Shown: positions 26,446-34,744 of the stretch, in pieces | Layout of the letters: each line of letters opens with the position of its first letter | Numbering within the stretch: position 1 is the first letter of the stretch | From: CAMDTE01 sp034679985 | GTDB lineage: Bacteria > Bacteroidota > Bacteroidia > Flavobacteriales > Schleiferiaceae | Assembly (NCBI GenBank): GCA_034679985.1 | Contig: JAXITR010000009.1 | Coordinates: 1 to 58,206 of the forward strand | DNA: 58,206 nucleotides | Reading direction: 5' to 3' | Translations under genes and position numbers: made by a program | Notes under the pieces: generated by a model | The model's input: only the letters and a program-made list of their open reading frames with translations | Databases searched by the model: none | Told to the model about the DNA's origin: nothing

Positions 26446-27789
26446 CTATCCTTTTTTGGCGGGGAGTACGAGGGAAGACACTGCGCCCAGCAGCAAACTG
26501 ATGCCCGCCAACACCATGGTGTTGATGGTGGCCTCACCCAAGAACGTCTTGTAGGCCCAGTTGATGCCGCCCAATGCCGCAACGATTTGCGGGATGACAA
26601 TGAACATGTTGAACAGGCCCATGGTGATGCCCATTTTGGCCGGATCCACCTCGCTGGACAAGATGGCGTACGGCATGGACAAAATGCTGCCCCAGGAAAT
26701 ACCGATCAAGGCAAACGCTACGTTGAGCAGGCCGTCGTTCTGCTGGGTGACGTACACCATCAGCAAGAAGCCGGCACCGCCGGCCGCCAGGGAAAGCAAG
26801 TGCACCAACCGTCGGTTCAGAGCGCGTTTCGCCGCATAAATCGTGAGCAAAAAGGCAAAGGCCATGGAACTCAAACCGTACATGCCCATGGAACTGCCCA
26901 CGGTGGCCGATGCTTCATTGTACGCGGCCTTTTCAGCCAAATAATTCACCGCTCCTTCCACCGGCATCACCGCGCCGTACACGTGTTCGGCCAAGGCGGG
27001 CGAGGCAAAATTCCACATGGTGAAGAAGGCGAACCAGCTGAAAAACTGCACCAATCCCAACTTCCACATCACGGTAGGCATGTAGCGGAAACTGCTGGTG
27101 ATTTCGCGCAGGGCGCCCCCAATGCCCGCCGTTTCGCGGCGGTGCGCACGAAATGCTTCCATATCTGCGGGCGGTTCTTCCGTGGTGGTGAAGACGGTCC
27201 ACAGAATGGAGCCCATGAACACTACGGCGCCAATGGCAAACGCCCAGTGCACGGACGGCGGGATTTGGCCTTCCGGTGCGGTGGTGGAAACGCCCAGGGT
27301 GCTCACCAACCAGGGCAAGTTGCTGGCAATCCACGTACCAATACCAATGACCAAGGTCTGTGCCACAAAACCGTAGGAACGTTGTTCGTCGGGCAATTTA
27401 TCGGCCACCAAAGCGCGGAACGGCTCCATGGAAATGTTGATCGACGCGTCCAGAACCCAAAGGAAACCGGCGGCTATCCAAAGGGTTGGGGAGCTGGGCA
27501 CAAAAAACAGGGCCAAGGTGCTGAGGACGGCGCCCACCAGGAAGTACGGACGGCGTCGGCCCCACCGCGGGCTCCACGTGCGGTCGGACAGGTAGCCGAT
27601 GATGGGCTGCACCAACAGACCGGTGAGCGGCGCGGCAATCCACAATCCGGGCAACTCGTCTTTGCTGGCGCCCAGATTTTGGAAAATGGTGGACATGAAT
27701 CCGCCTTGCAGGGCAAAGCCAAACTGGATGCCCAAGAATCCGAAACTCATGTTCCAGATTTGCCAAAAGGAGAGTCGTTTTTGTTGCAT
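26446..27789 (-). CDS. MFS sugar transporter (SLC45/maltose-type)
   Basis: Inner-membrane carrier of 447 residues with 12 predicted helices. IGYLSDRTWSPRWGRRRPY between helices 2 and 3 is the MFS/GPH-type loop of sugar symporters related to SLC45 and bacterial maltose carriers. The second half starts near LREITSSFRYMPTVMWKLGLVQFFSWFAFF. It lies 111 bases after the NUDIX regulator gene on the same strand with no visible promoter of its own, so the two are probably one transcript. In this setting it should carry maltose or short maltodextrins from periplasm to cytoplasm, feeding the maltose phosphorylase. Confidence 0.87.
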   Translation of the reverse strand: MQQKRLSFWQIWNMSFGFLGIQFGFALQGGFMSTIFQNLGASKDELPGLWIAAPLTGLLVQPIIGYLSDRTWSPRWGRRRPYFLVGAVLSTLALFFVPSSPTLWIAAGFLWVLDASINISMEPFRALVADKLPDEQRSYGFVAQTLVIGIGTWIASNLPWLVSTLGVSTTAPEGQIPPSVHWAFAIGAVVFMGSILWTVFTTTEEPPADMEAFRAHRRETAGIGGALREITSSFRYMPTVMWKLGLVQFFSWFAFFTMWNFASPALAEHVYGAVMPVEGAVNYLAEKAAYNEASATVGSSMGMYGLSSMAFAFLLTIYAAKRALNRRLVHLLSLAAGGAGFLLMVYVTQQNDGLLNVAFALIGISWGSILSMPYAILSSEVDPAKMGITMGLFNMFIVIPQIVAALGGINWAYKTFLGEATINTMVLAGISLLLGAVSSLVLPAKKG

Positions 27790-27900
27790 GCGGTAGGTTG
27801 CTCGTGGGTTCGTTTTGGGAATGGGAATGGGCGAAGGCTCTGAAGGCGCGCGTGGCCACCAACGCGTTAGATGGCCTGCGCACCCCGCACGCGGAACTCC

Positions 27901-28593
27901 TTATTCTTCCAATACCGGGGAGTTTGCGTTGATTTCGTAGAGTCGGGCCGGCTTGTGCACCACGCCCTTCTGCTTCTCCTCCAGCGGGAGCACCCACTTT
28001 TCTTTGATGATTTTCTTGCGGAAGTTGCGCTTGTCCAGCATTTCGCCAAAGATGGCCTCGTGCAGGGTTTGCAACTGGCTCAGGGTGAATTTTTCCGGGA
28101 GCAGTTCGTGGCCCACTTGGCGGTGGCGCATTTCCTTGCGGAGGATGCGCAGGGCTTGGCTGAAAATGGAGTTGTGGTCAAAGGCCAATTCCGGAACCTG
28201 GTAGACGGGTTGCCAAAACACCCGCTCCGCAAAACTGGAGGCGTGGGGGTTGAAGTCCTCGCTTTTCAAAAGGGCAAAGTAGGCCACCGTGATGACGCGC
28301 GCCTGCGGGTTTTCGCGGTAGCTCTGCAGCCACGCCAAATCCTTCACGTCCCGAACGCGGTTGGGGTCTCCAAAGGCGCCGCACTGGTGCAGATAAACGC
28401 CCTCCAGGCCCGTCAATTCCCACAAAACCCGCTGGGCGGCCTCGTGCAAACTCTCCTCGTCCAGCACCAAATCTCCGGGCAAGGCCAGGCGGATGCGCTG
28501 GCCCACGTCCTTCTGTTCGATCAACAAAACATTGAGTCCGTCGCCGTCGAAACCAAATACGACGCAGTCCACGGAAACGTTTGGATTTACCAT
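27901..28593 (-). CDS. NUDIX/winged-helix transcriptional regulator (NrtR/AraR type), candidate regulator of the maltodextrin locus
   Basis: 230 residues in two parts. Residues about 1-145 form a NUDIX fold (VSVDCVVFGFDGDGLNVLLIEQ, then GDLVLDEESLHEAAQRVLWELTG). The NUDIX box normally reads G-x5-E-x7-RExxEExG; here it reads RVLWELTG, so most metal-binding glutamates are gone and hydrolysis is unlikely. Residues about 150-230 match the NrtR winged helix (LLPEKFTLSQLQTLHEAIFG, LDKRNFRKKIIKEKWV, KPARLYEIN). NrtR proteins and the Bacteroides arabinose regulator AraR share this plan and bind a small metabolite in the NUDIX pocket. It is divergent to pfkA, with palindromes in the shared spacer. Control of the sugar locus is inference. 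Confidence 0.88.
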   Translation of the reverse strand: MVNPNVSVDCVVFGFDGDGLNVLLIEQKDVGQRIRLALPGDLVLDEESLHEAAQRVLWELTGLEGVYLHQCGAFGDPNRVRDVKDLAWLQSYRENPQARVITVAYFALLKSEDFNPHASSFAERVFWQPVYQVPELAFDHNSIFSQALRILRKEMRHRQVGHELLPEKFTLSQLQTLHEAIFGEMLDKRNFRKKIIKEKWVLPLEEKQKGVVHKPARLYEINANSPVLEE

Positions 28594-28600
28594 AGGTTAA

Positions 28601-28608
28601 CAAAGATA
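28601..28608 (-). promoter_or_regulatory. -7 box of the NUDIX regulator gene
   Basis: TATCTTTG on the minus strand, a perfect TAnnTTTG, seven bases before the ATG, so the leader is very short or absent. Confidence 0.6.
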
Positions 28609-28617
28609 ATGGAATGG

Positions 28618-28632
28618 GTGTAATTGGGACAC
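28618..28632. promoter_or_regulatory. Candidate operator at the regulator's own promoter
   Basis: GTGTAATTGGGACAC: half-sites GTGTA and GACAC spaced by five bases, the same form as the element at 28644-28658. It covers the expected -33 region of the regulator promoter. Confidence 0.5.
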
Positions 28633-28636
28633 CATC

Positions 28637-28666
28637 TTGTATAGTGTAAAAAATACACTATCTTTG
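28637..28666 (+). promoter_or_regulatory. pfkA operon promoter with palindromic operator
   Basis: TTG (28637-28639), 19 bases, then TATCTTTG (28659-28666) gives an exact Bacteroidota promoter. The perfect inverted repeat ATAGTGTA-N5-TACACTAT (28641-28661, core GTGTAAAAAATACAC) fills the spacer and overlaps the -7 box, a typical repressor site. Confidence 0.75.
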
Positions 28667-28700
28667 GTTGCGCGCGCAAAAAAGGCGCATCTTTGCACTC

Positions 28701-29672
28701 GTGAAAACGTTAGCAGTTTTAACCTCAGGGGGCGACGCTCCCGGAATGAACGCCGCCATCCGTGCCGTGGTGCGGGCCGGTGTTTTTTACGGCAAACGGG
28801 TGTTGGGCGTGTACCGCGGGTACGACGGCCTCATCGCGGGCGAAACCGCGGAATTGAACACAAAAAGCGTTAAAAACATCCTGGACATGGGCGGCACCGT
28901 GCTGAAATCGGCGCGGTCGGATCGCTTTCGCACGGCCGAAGGGCGGGCAGAAGCGGCGGCTCAAGTGCGTGCCCAGGGCATCGACGGCCTGGTAGTCATT
29001 GGCGGAAACGGCACCTTCACCGGCGCACACCTCTTGTGGGAAGAGCACGGCATCCCCGTGGTAGGCATTCCGGGCACCATAGACAACGACCTCTTCGGCA
29101 CGGACCTCACCATTGGGTACGACACCGCATGCAACACCGTGATGGAGTGCATCGACAAGATTCGCGACACCGCCAATTCCCACAACCGCCTCTTTTTTGT
29201 GGAGGTCATGGGGCGCGACGCCGGCTTCATTGCCCTGCACACGGGCTTGGCTACGGGCGCCTTGGCCGTCATTTTACCCGAGCAAAACACCACCTTGGAC
29301 GAGGTGGTAGCCGCCATTGAGCGCGGTGCCGAAAACAAGAAAACGTCCAACATCATCGTGGTGGCGGAAGGAAACAAAATCGGTTCCACCTTCGCCATTG
29401 CGGACGCCGTTCGCGCTCGTTTTCCGGATGCGGACACCAAGGTGACCATTCTGGGGCACCTCCAACGCGGCGGTGCACCCAGCTGCCTGGACCGCGTAAA
29501 CGCCGGTCAAATGGGTGTAGCGGCGGTGGAAGCCCTGCTCAACGGCAAGTCCGATTTGATGGTGGGCGTGGTGGACGGACGCATCACCCATACCTTCTTT
29601 CAACAAGCGATTTTCAACAAAGCCCCGCTGGACCTGGAACTCCTGCGCGTGGCCAAAATTCTCTCCATCTAA
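28701..29672 (+). CDS. pfkA: 6-phosphofructokinase
   Basis: Phosphorylates fructose 6-phosphate to fructose 1,6-bisphosphate. GTG 28701 opens the canonical N-terminus (KTLAVLTSGGDAPGMNAAIR), 323 residues. GIPGTIDNDLFGTD carries the catalytic Asp and the Gly typical of the ATP-dependent type. MGRDAGFIAL and LGHLQRGGAPSCLDR (substrate binding) are also present. One oddity: the usual GGDGS reads GGNGT at about residue 100, replacing the Asp that helps bind Mg-ATP in the E. coli enzyme. First gene of an operon with gap, a sugar kinase, pgmB and malP, downstream of the palindromic operator. A second weak box CATCTTTG (28688-28695) lies five bases before the GTG. Confidence 0.93.
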   Translation: MKTLAVLTSGGDAPGMNAAIRAVVRAGVFYGKRVLGVYRGYDGLIAGETAELNTKSVKNILDMGGTVLKSARSDRFRTAEGRAEAAAQVRAQGIDGLVVIGGNGTFTGAHLLWEEHGIPVVGIPGTIDNDLFGTDLTIGYDTACNTVMECIDKIRDTANSHNRLFFVEVMGRDAGFIALHTGLATGALAVILPEQNTTLDEVVAAIERGAENKKTSNIIVVAEGNKIGSTFAIADAVRARFPDADTKVTILGHLQRGGAPSCLDRVNAGQMGVAAVEALLNGKSDLMVGVVDGRITHTFFQQAIFNKAPLDLELLRVAKILSI

Positions 29673-29701
29673 TTTTTGACTTGATTTTAACTGCACAACG
29701 C

Positions 29702-30694
29702 ATGAAAAAAGTTGCCATCAATGGATTTGGCCGCATCGGCCGCCTGACCTTCCGCAACCTGGTTGCCAACAACCGCGTGGAAGTAGTCGCCATCAACGAC
29801 CTCACCAAAACGGAGGTTTTGGCCCATTTGCTGAAGTACGACACCGCCCACGGAAAGTTCCAGGGAACCGTTGAGCACACGGAAAACAGCCTGATCATCA
29901 ACGGAAAATCCATCCAAGTAACGGCCATCAAAGACCCCGCGCAACTGCCTTGGGGCGCCCTAGGCATTGACGTGGTGGTGGAATCCACCGGCCTCTTCAC
30001 GGACGCCGATAGCTTAGGCAAACACTTGGAAGCAGGTGCCAAAAAAGTGGCGTTGTCGGCCCCGGCCAAAAGCGGCGTAAAAACCATCGTCTTGGGCGTG
30101 AACGACCACGAACTGACGTCTGAGGACACCATCATCTCCAACGCTTCCTGCACCACCAACTGCTTGGCGCCCATGATGAAGGTCATGCACCAGCACTTTG
30201 GCGTGAAGAAAGGCTTCATGACCACCGTCCACGCCTACACCAGCGACCAACGCCTGCAGGACGCCCCCCACAGCGACTTGCGCCGCGCTCGTGCCGCTGC
30301 CTACAGCATCATCCCCACCACCACCGGCGCGGCCAAAGCCGTGGCCCTGGTGCTTCCAGAACTGAAAGGAAAATTGGACGGATACGCCATGCGCGTCCCC
30401 GTCCTCACCGGTTCCGCCACGGACGTGGCCATTGAATTGGAGCGCGAAACCACCAAAGAAGAAATCAACGCCGCCATGAAGGCCGCCGCCAACGGTCCGT
30501 TGAAAGGCATCTTGGAATACTCCACCGATCCCTTGGTGAGCATTGACATTGTGGGCAACAAGCACTCCTGCATTTTTGATTCCGACCTCACTGCCGCCAA
30601 CGGTACCCTGGTAAAAATCATGGGTTGGTACGACAACGAGGCCGGTTATTCCGCGCGCATGGCCGATTTGGTAGAGCGCTACGCTGCTTTGTAA
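29702..30694 (+). CDS. gap: Glyceraldehyde-3-phosphate dehydrogenase, type I
   Basis: NAD-dependent glycolytic dehydrogenase, 330 residues from ATG 29702 (KKVAINGFGRIGRLTFRN, Rossmann fold). The catalytic motif SNASCTTNCLAPM (nucleophile Cys near residue 150) is intact, and the C-terminal half has the usual WYDNEAGYSARM. It follows pfkA by 29 bases and precedes the sugar kinase gene by 9. A GAPDH gene inside a maltose phosphorylase operon suggests that glycolytic flux is induced together with sugar uptake. A second, housekeeping GAPDH elsewhere cannot be excluded. Confidence 0.96.
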   Translation: MKKVAINGFGRIGRLTFRNLVANNRVEVVAINDLTKTEVLAHLLKYDTAHGKFQGTVEHTENSLIINGKSIQVTAIKDPAQLPWGALGIDVVVESTGLFTDADSLGKHLEAGAKKVALSAPAKSGVKTIVLGVNDHELTSEDTIISNASCTTNCLAPMMKVMHQHFGVKKGFMTTVHAYTSDQRLQDAPHSDLRRARAAAYSIIPTTTGAAKAVALVLPELKGKLDGYAMRVPVLTGSATDVAIELERETTKEEINAAMKAAANGPLKGILEYSTDPLVSIDIVGNKHSCIFDSDLTAANGTLVKIMGWYDNEAGYSARMADLVERYAAL

Positions 30695-30703
30695 CTTGAT
30701 GCC

Positions 30704-31582
30704 ATGGTATTCATTGTAGAGAGCGGTTCCACCAAGGCAGACTGGGTGTTGCTCAACGGCCAAGGAGTGGAAGTCAACCGCTGGAATTTGATGGGTTTTA
30801 ATCCCTTCTTTCATTCCGCAGACGTTATTGAGAAGGAACTCCGGGGCCAGGCTGAAGTCATGGCCTACGCCCCCCAAGTGCAACAAATTTGGTTCTACGG
30901 AGCCGGATGCAGCAGCGACGCCCTCAACGCCGTGGTTGCGGAAGGGCTGTCTCGCGTGTTTCCGGAGGCCACCGTGCGTGTGGACCACGATTTGTACGCC
31001 TCCGCCTTCGCCACCTACGCCGGTAAGCCACAGATTTCCTGCATCTTGGGCACGGGCAGCAACTCCTGCTACTTCGACGGCAGCAAAATCCGCGAGGAAG
31101 TTCCCGCGCTGGCCTACATCTTGGGGGACGAAGGTTCCGCCAGCTTCATTGGGAAGCGCTTGGTGGCCGACTACCTCTACAAATTGATGCCGGCTGAACT
31201 GTACGCAAACTTTGTGGAAACGTACCACCCCAGCAAAGAGGAAATCTTTACGTCGGTGTACAACAAACCCCACGCAAACGTTTATTTGGCTTCCTACAGC
31301 CGATTTGCCGGCGCCCACGCCAACCACCCGTACATCGAAAACATCGTACGCGACGGTTTTGCCAAGTTTCTGGACATCCACGTGCTCTGCTACGAGGAAG
31401 CCCGTACCGGTGCCGCTGAAGTCAACTTTGTGGGGTCGGTAGCAAAAACGTTTGAGGCTTTGTTGGTGGAAGAAGTCAACAAACGCGGACTGGTGTACGG
31501 CAGGACCCAAGCCAAGCCCGTGAACAACTTGATTCGCTACCACCTGGACGTGTTGCACATTCTGCAGCCCGCCCGCGCATGA
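30704..31582 (+). CDS. BadF/BadG-type sugar kinase (glucosamine/N-acetylglucosamine kinase-like), probable glucokinase role
   Basis: ASKHA-fold ATP-dependent kinase, 292 residues. The phosphate 1 loop is VESGSTKADWVLL, the phosphate 2/connect region includes ILGTGSNSCYFDG, and YILGDEGSASFIGKRL is the sugar-side signature of Bacteroidota BadF-family kinases often annotated as N-acetylglucosamine kinases. It stands between gap and pgmB and overlaps pgmB by 4 bases. Maltose phosphorylase releases free glucose, so a glucose kinase is the activity the pathway needs. That assignment is from context; an amino-sugar substrate remains possible. Confidence 0.8.
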   Translation: MVFIVESGSTKADWVLLNGQGVEVNRWNLMGFNPFFHSADVIEKELRGQAEVMAYAPQVQQIWFYGAGCSSDALNAVVAEGLSRVFPEATVRVDHDLYASAFATYAGKPQISCILGTGSNSCYFDGSKIREEVPALAYILGDEGSASFIGKRLVADYLYKLMPAELYANFVETYHPSKEEIFTSVYNKPHANVYLASYSRFAGAHANHPYIENIVRDGFAKFLDIHVLCYEEARTGAAEVNFVGSVAKTFEALLVEEVNKRGLVYGRTQAKPVNNLIRYHLDVLHILQPARA

Positions 31583-32310
31583 TCCGCGGCTTTCTTTTTG
31601 ACCTGGACGGGGTCTTGGTGGACACCGCCAAGTTTCACTTCCTGGCGTGGCAACGCATGGCCAACGAATTGGGCATTGCCTTTGGCCACGACGAAAACGA
31701 ACAACTCAAGGGCGTATCCCGCAGGGCCTCCCTGGAAAAAATCCTGGCCTGGGGCGGCCAAACCCTGCCCGAGCCGGAGATGGAGCGTTGGATGGCCACC
31801 AAAAATGCTTGGTACCTGGAGTACGTTGCGTCCATGACCTCGGCCGACGTCCTCCCCGGCGCAGCCGAATTCCTGCGCAGCGCGCGCGAAGCGGGCTACC
31901 TCATTGCCCTGGGTTCTGCCAGCAAGAACGCGTTGCCCATCCTGGAACTGGTGGGGATACTGAACCTCTTTGACGCCACGGTGGACGGCAACGACGTCAC
32001 CGCCAGCAAACCGGATCCGTCGGTCTTTTTGGAAGGCGCACGCAAACTGAACCTTGAACCCCACGAATGCTTGGTGGTGGAAGACGCCGCTGCCGGAATT
32101 GAAGCGGCGCTCCGCGCCGGCATGCTCGCCCTGGGCTTGGGCACGCCGGAGGCCCTTCCCCAAGCGCACCGTGTACTTCCGGACCTCCAAGGCCAAAATC
32201 CCCACTCGTTGGTGGCCGATCTGGAGGCACGCGCCGCAGCTCACGCCGCCGTCGCCGCGCACGCCGCTTCCCAGCCCGCGGAAACCCCCAACACCCACCT
32301 CCCTTCTTAA
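31579..32310 (+). CDS. pgmB: Beta-phosphoglucomutase (HAD family)
   Basis: Converts beta-glucose 1-phosphate, the product of maltose phosphorylase, to glucose 6-phosphate. HAD motif I is FLFDLDGVLVDT (nucleophile and acid/base Asp near residues 8 and 10), followed by HFLAWQRMANELG in the cap, motif II GSASKNA, motif III Lys in SKPDP and motif IV VVEDAAAGIEAA. All are intact. The last 30 residues are an Ala- and His-rich tail (EARAAAHAAVAAHAASQ) beyond the usual domain end. Overlaps the upstream kinase by 4 bases; malP starts 16 bases after its stop. Confidence 0.95.
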   Translation: MIRGFLFDLDGVLVDTAKFHFLAWQRMANELGIAFGHDENEQLKGVSRRASLEKILAWGGQTLPEPEMERWMATKNAWYLEYVASMTSADVLPGAAEFLRSAREAGYLIALGSASKNALPILELVGILNLFDATVDGNDVTASKPDPSVFLEGARKLNLEPHECLVVEDAAAGIEAALRAGMLALGLGTPEALPQAHRVLPDLQGQNPHSLVADLEARAAAHAAVAAHAASQPAETPNTHLPS

Positions 32311-32326
32311 AACGTACGTACCCCGC

Positions 32327-34717
32327 ATGTCTTCCTCCGTTCTCAGCACCAAGCGCGCCGCCCACGTGGCCATTCACCCCTGGAAACTGATTGAAAACCA
32401 GTGGAATGCGGAGCGCCACATCGAGTCCGAAAGCTTGTTTGCTTTGGGCAACGGACGGATGGGGCAACGCGCCAACCACGAAGAAACTTTTACGGGAGAC
32501 ACCTTGCCCGGCTCCTACATCGCCGGCGTGTACTACCCAGACAAAACCAAGGTGGGCTGGTGGAAAAACGGCTATCCGGAGTACTTTGCCAAGGTCCTGA
32601 ACAGCGTCAATTGGATCGCCATTCGCGCGCACATCAACGGCGTCGAACTGGACCTGAACACCTGTACGGTGGAATCCTTCTACCGCGAACTGGACCTGGA
32701 ACACGGCGTTTTGACGCGCACCTTTACGGCCCAAATGCCCGACGGTACGCGGGTTTCGGTGGAGGCCACACGCATCTTGAGCATCGTTCGGGACGAAATT
32801 GGTGCCGTTCGCTTCGCCCTGAATGTGGACCGCCACGCGAACGTTCGCTTGGCCGCGGCCTTGGATTTCAACGTCACCAACCACGACGCCAACTGGGAAG
32901 AAACGTTTTGGAACGCGCAAGACGCGCAGGCCGCCAACCGCGAGGGCTGGGTGGTTTCCGAGACCAAGAAAACCGAGTTCCGCGTGGCCGCGGCGCAGCA
33001 CTGCACGTGGGAATGGGCGGAAGGCGGCGAGGTCGCCGCGGGAGCATCCGCTTCAAGCGCGTCCGCCGCGGGAGCGGCCCCTGCTGCTGAAGGCACCTGG
33101 AGTGCGGAGGCGCGCACCGGCTGGGCAGAAAACGCCTGGGAGGGCCCCGTGAACGCCGGCCAAACGCTGGTGCTCACCAAGTACGCCGGCGTGGTTTCGT
33201 CGTTTAATGCCCCCGCGCAAGAGGTTCCGGCGCGCGCAGCCGAGCGGGCACGCGAGGCGGCGGCGGCGGGTTGGGACGCCCTGTTGGCGGAGCACCGCGC
33301 GGCGTGGCGCGCCAAATGGGACACGGCAGACATTGCGATCGACGGGGATGAGGCCGCGCAGCAGGGCATCCGCTTCAATATTTTTCATCTACTGCAAACG
33401 TTTACGGGCGTCGACGAACGATTGAATATTGGACCCAAGGGCTTTACCGGCGAGAAGTACGGCGGTTCCACCTACTGGGACACCGAAGCCTACTGCTTGC
33501 CCTTCTACCTGGCCAGCGCAGACCCCAAAGTAGCCCGCAATTTGCTGGTATACCGCTACAAACACCTGGACAAGGCCATCGAAAACGCGGCCAAACTCGG
33601 CTTCAAAAACGGAGCCGCCCTCTACCCCATGGTCACCATGAACGGGGAAGAGTGCCACAACGAATGGGAGATCACCTTTGAGGAAATCCACCGCAACGGC
33701 GCCATCGCTTACGGCATTTACACCTACGAGCGCTACACCCTGGACCGCACCTACCTGGCGGAATTTGGCTTGGAAGTACTGCTGGGGATTGCCCGTTTTT
33801 GGGCCCAACGCGTCAACTGGTCCGAACACCGCCAGGCCTACGTGATGCTGGGCGTCACCGGTCCCAACGAGTACGAAAACAACGTCAACAACAACTACTA
33901 CACCAACTTCATGGCCGCCTGGTGCCTGGAGTACGCCGCCTACGCGGCCGAATACGTGCGCGCGCAGCATCCGTCGGACTACCAGCGCATTGTGGCCAAA
34001 ACCCAATTCCGGGCGGAGGAAGAATTGGCGCATTGGGCGGACATTCGCACCCGCATGTACTACCCGTTTTGGGAAGAAAAGCAGCTCTTTTTGCAGCAAG
34101 ACGGTTTCCTGGATAAGGATTTGGTTCCGGTAGCGGATTTGGACCCCGCGCAGCGCCCCATCAACCAAAAATGGAGCTGGGACCGCATCCTGCGCTCGCC
34201 CTACATCAAACAGGCAGACACCCTGCAAGGCATGTTCTTCTTTGAAGACCGCACGGACCGCGCGCTTTTGCGCCGCCATTTTGACTTCTACGAGCCCTTT
34301 ACGGTGCACGAGAGTTCCCTCAGTCCCAGCGTGCACACCGTACTGGCCTCCCGCCTGGGCTACGCCGATCAGGCCTACGCCTTCTACTTGCGCACCGCTC
34401 GCTTGGATTTGGACGACTACAACCACGAGGTGCGCGAGGGCTTGCACGTCACCGCCATGGGCGGCGCCTGGATGAGCGTGGTGCACGGCTTTGGCGGCAT
34501 GCGTTTGGTGGGCGAACAACTCACCTTTGAGCCTGCCTTGCCCGCCGCCTGGACACGCCTCGCCTTTCATTTGGTGTGGCGCGGGGCCACCCTCCACGTG
34601 GAGCTCAACCCCGGCACCCTCACGGTGAACGTGGTGGACGGGCCAGACACCCAATTTGGCGTGGGGACCCAAACGTTTACCGCGAAAAAAGGAACCCCCG
34701 TTCGCGCCTCGGTATAA
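32327..34717 (+). CDS. Maltose phosphorylase (GH65)
   Basis: Cytoplasmic enzyme that splits maltose with phosphate into glucose and beta-glucose 1-phosphate. I start at ATG 32327 (SSSVLSTKRAAH), giving 796 residues. N-terminal beta-sandwich (about 1-280), helical linker, (alpha/alpha)6 barrel with GVTGPNEYENNVNNNYYTN holding the catalytic Glu, and a C-terminal sheet. Phosphate-site sequence HESSLSPSVH is present. An Ala/Ser-rich insert of about 25 residues (around 231-255) sits in the N-terminal domain. Located directly after pgmB, the standard pairing. No signal peptide. Other GH65 disaccharide phosphorylases cannot be fully excluded, but the surrounding starch genes favour maltose. Confidence 0.93.
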   Translation: MSSSVLSTKRAAHVAIHPWKLIENQWNAERHIESESLFALGNGRMGQRANHEETFTGDTLPGSYIAGVYYPDKTKVGWWKNGYPEYFAKVLNSVNWIAIRAHINGVELDLNTCTVESFYRELDLEHGVLTRTFTAQMPDGTRVSVEATRILSIVRDEIGAVRFALNVDRHANVRLAAALDFNVTNHDANWEETFWNAQDAQAANREGWVVSETKKTEFRVAAAQHCTWEWAEGGEVAAGASASSASAAGAAPAAEGTWSAEARTGWAENAWEGPVNAGQTLVLTKYAGVVSSFNAPAQEVPARAAERAREAAAAGWDALLAEHRAAWRAKWDTADIAIDGDEAAQQGIRFNIFHLLQTFTGVDERLNIGPKGFTGEKYGGSTYWDTEAYCLPFYLASADPKVARNLLVYRYKHLDKAIENAAKLGFKNGAALYPMVTMNGEECHNEWEITFEEIHRNGAIAYGIYTYERYTLDRTYLAEFGLEVLLGIARFWAQRVNWSEHRQAYVMLGVTGPNEYENNVNNNYYTNFMAAWCLEYAAYAAEYVRAQHPSDYQRIVAKTQFRAEEELAHWADIRTRMYYPFWEEKQLFLQQDGFLDKDLVPVADLDPAQRPINQKWSWDRILRSPYIKQADTLQGMFFFEDRTDRALLRRHFDFYEPFTVHESSLSPSVHTVLASRLGYADQAYAFYLRTARLDLDDYNHEVREGLHVTAMGGAWMSVVHGFGGMRLVGEQLTFEPALPAAWTRLAFHLVWRGATLHVELNPGTLTVNVVDGPDTQFGVGTQTFTAKKGTPVRASV

Positions 34718-34744
34718 CCTGCAGCTCTTTGTAACTTTCGGTCC

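Noticed and set aside
30014..31558. 514-codon minus-strand open frame
   Set aside because: Antisense to gap and the BadF-type kinase, both of which are clear by motif.
33389..34672. 427-codon minus-strand open frame
   Set aside because: Antisense to the maltose phosphorylase gene; composition typical of a shadow frame.
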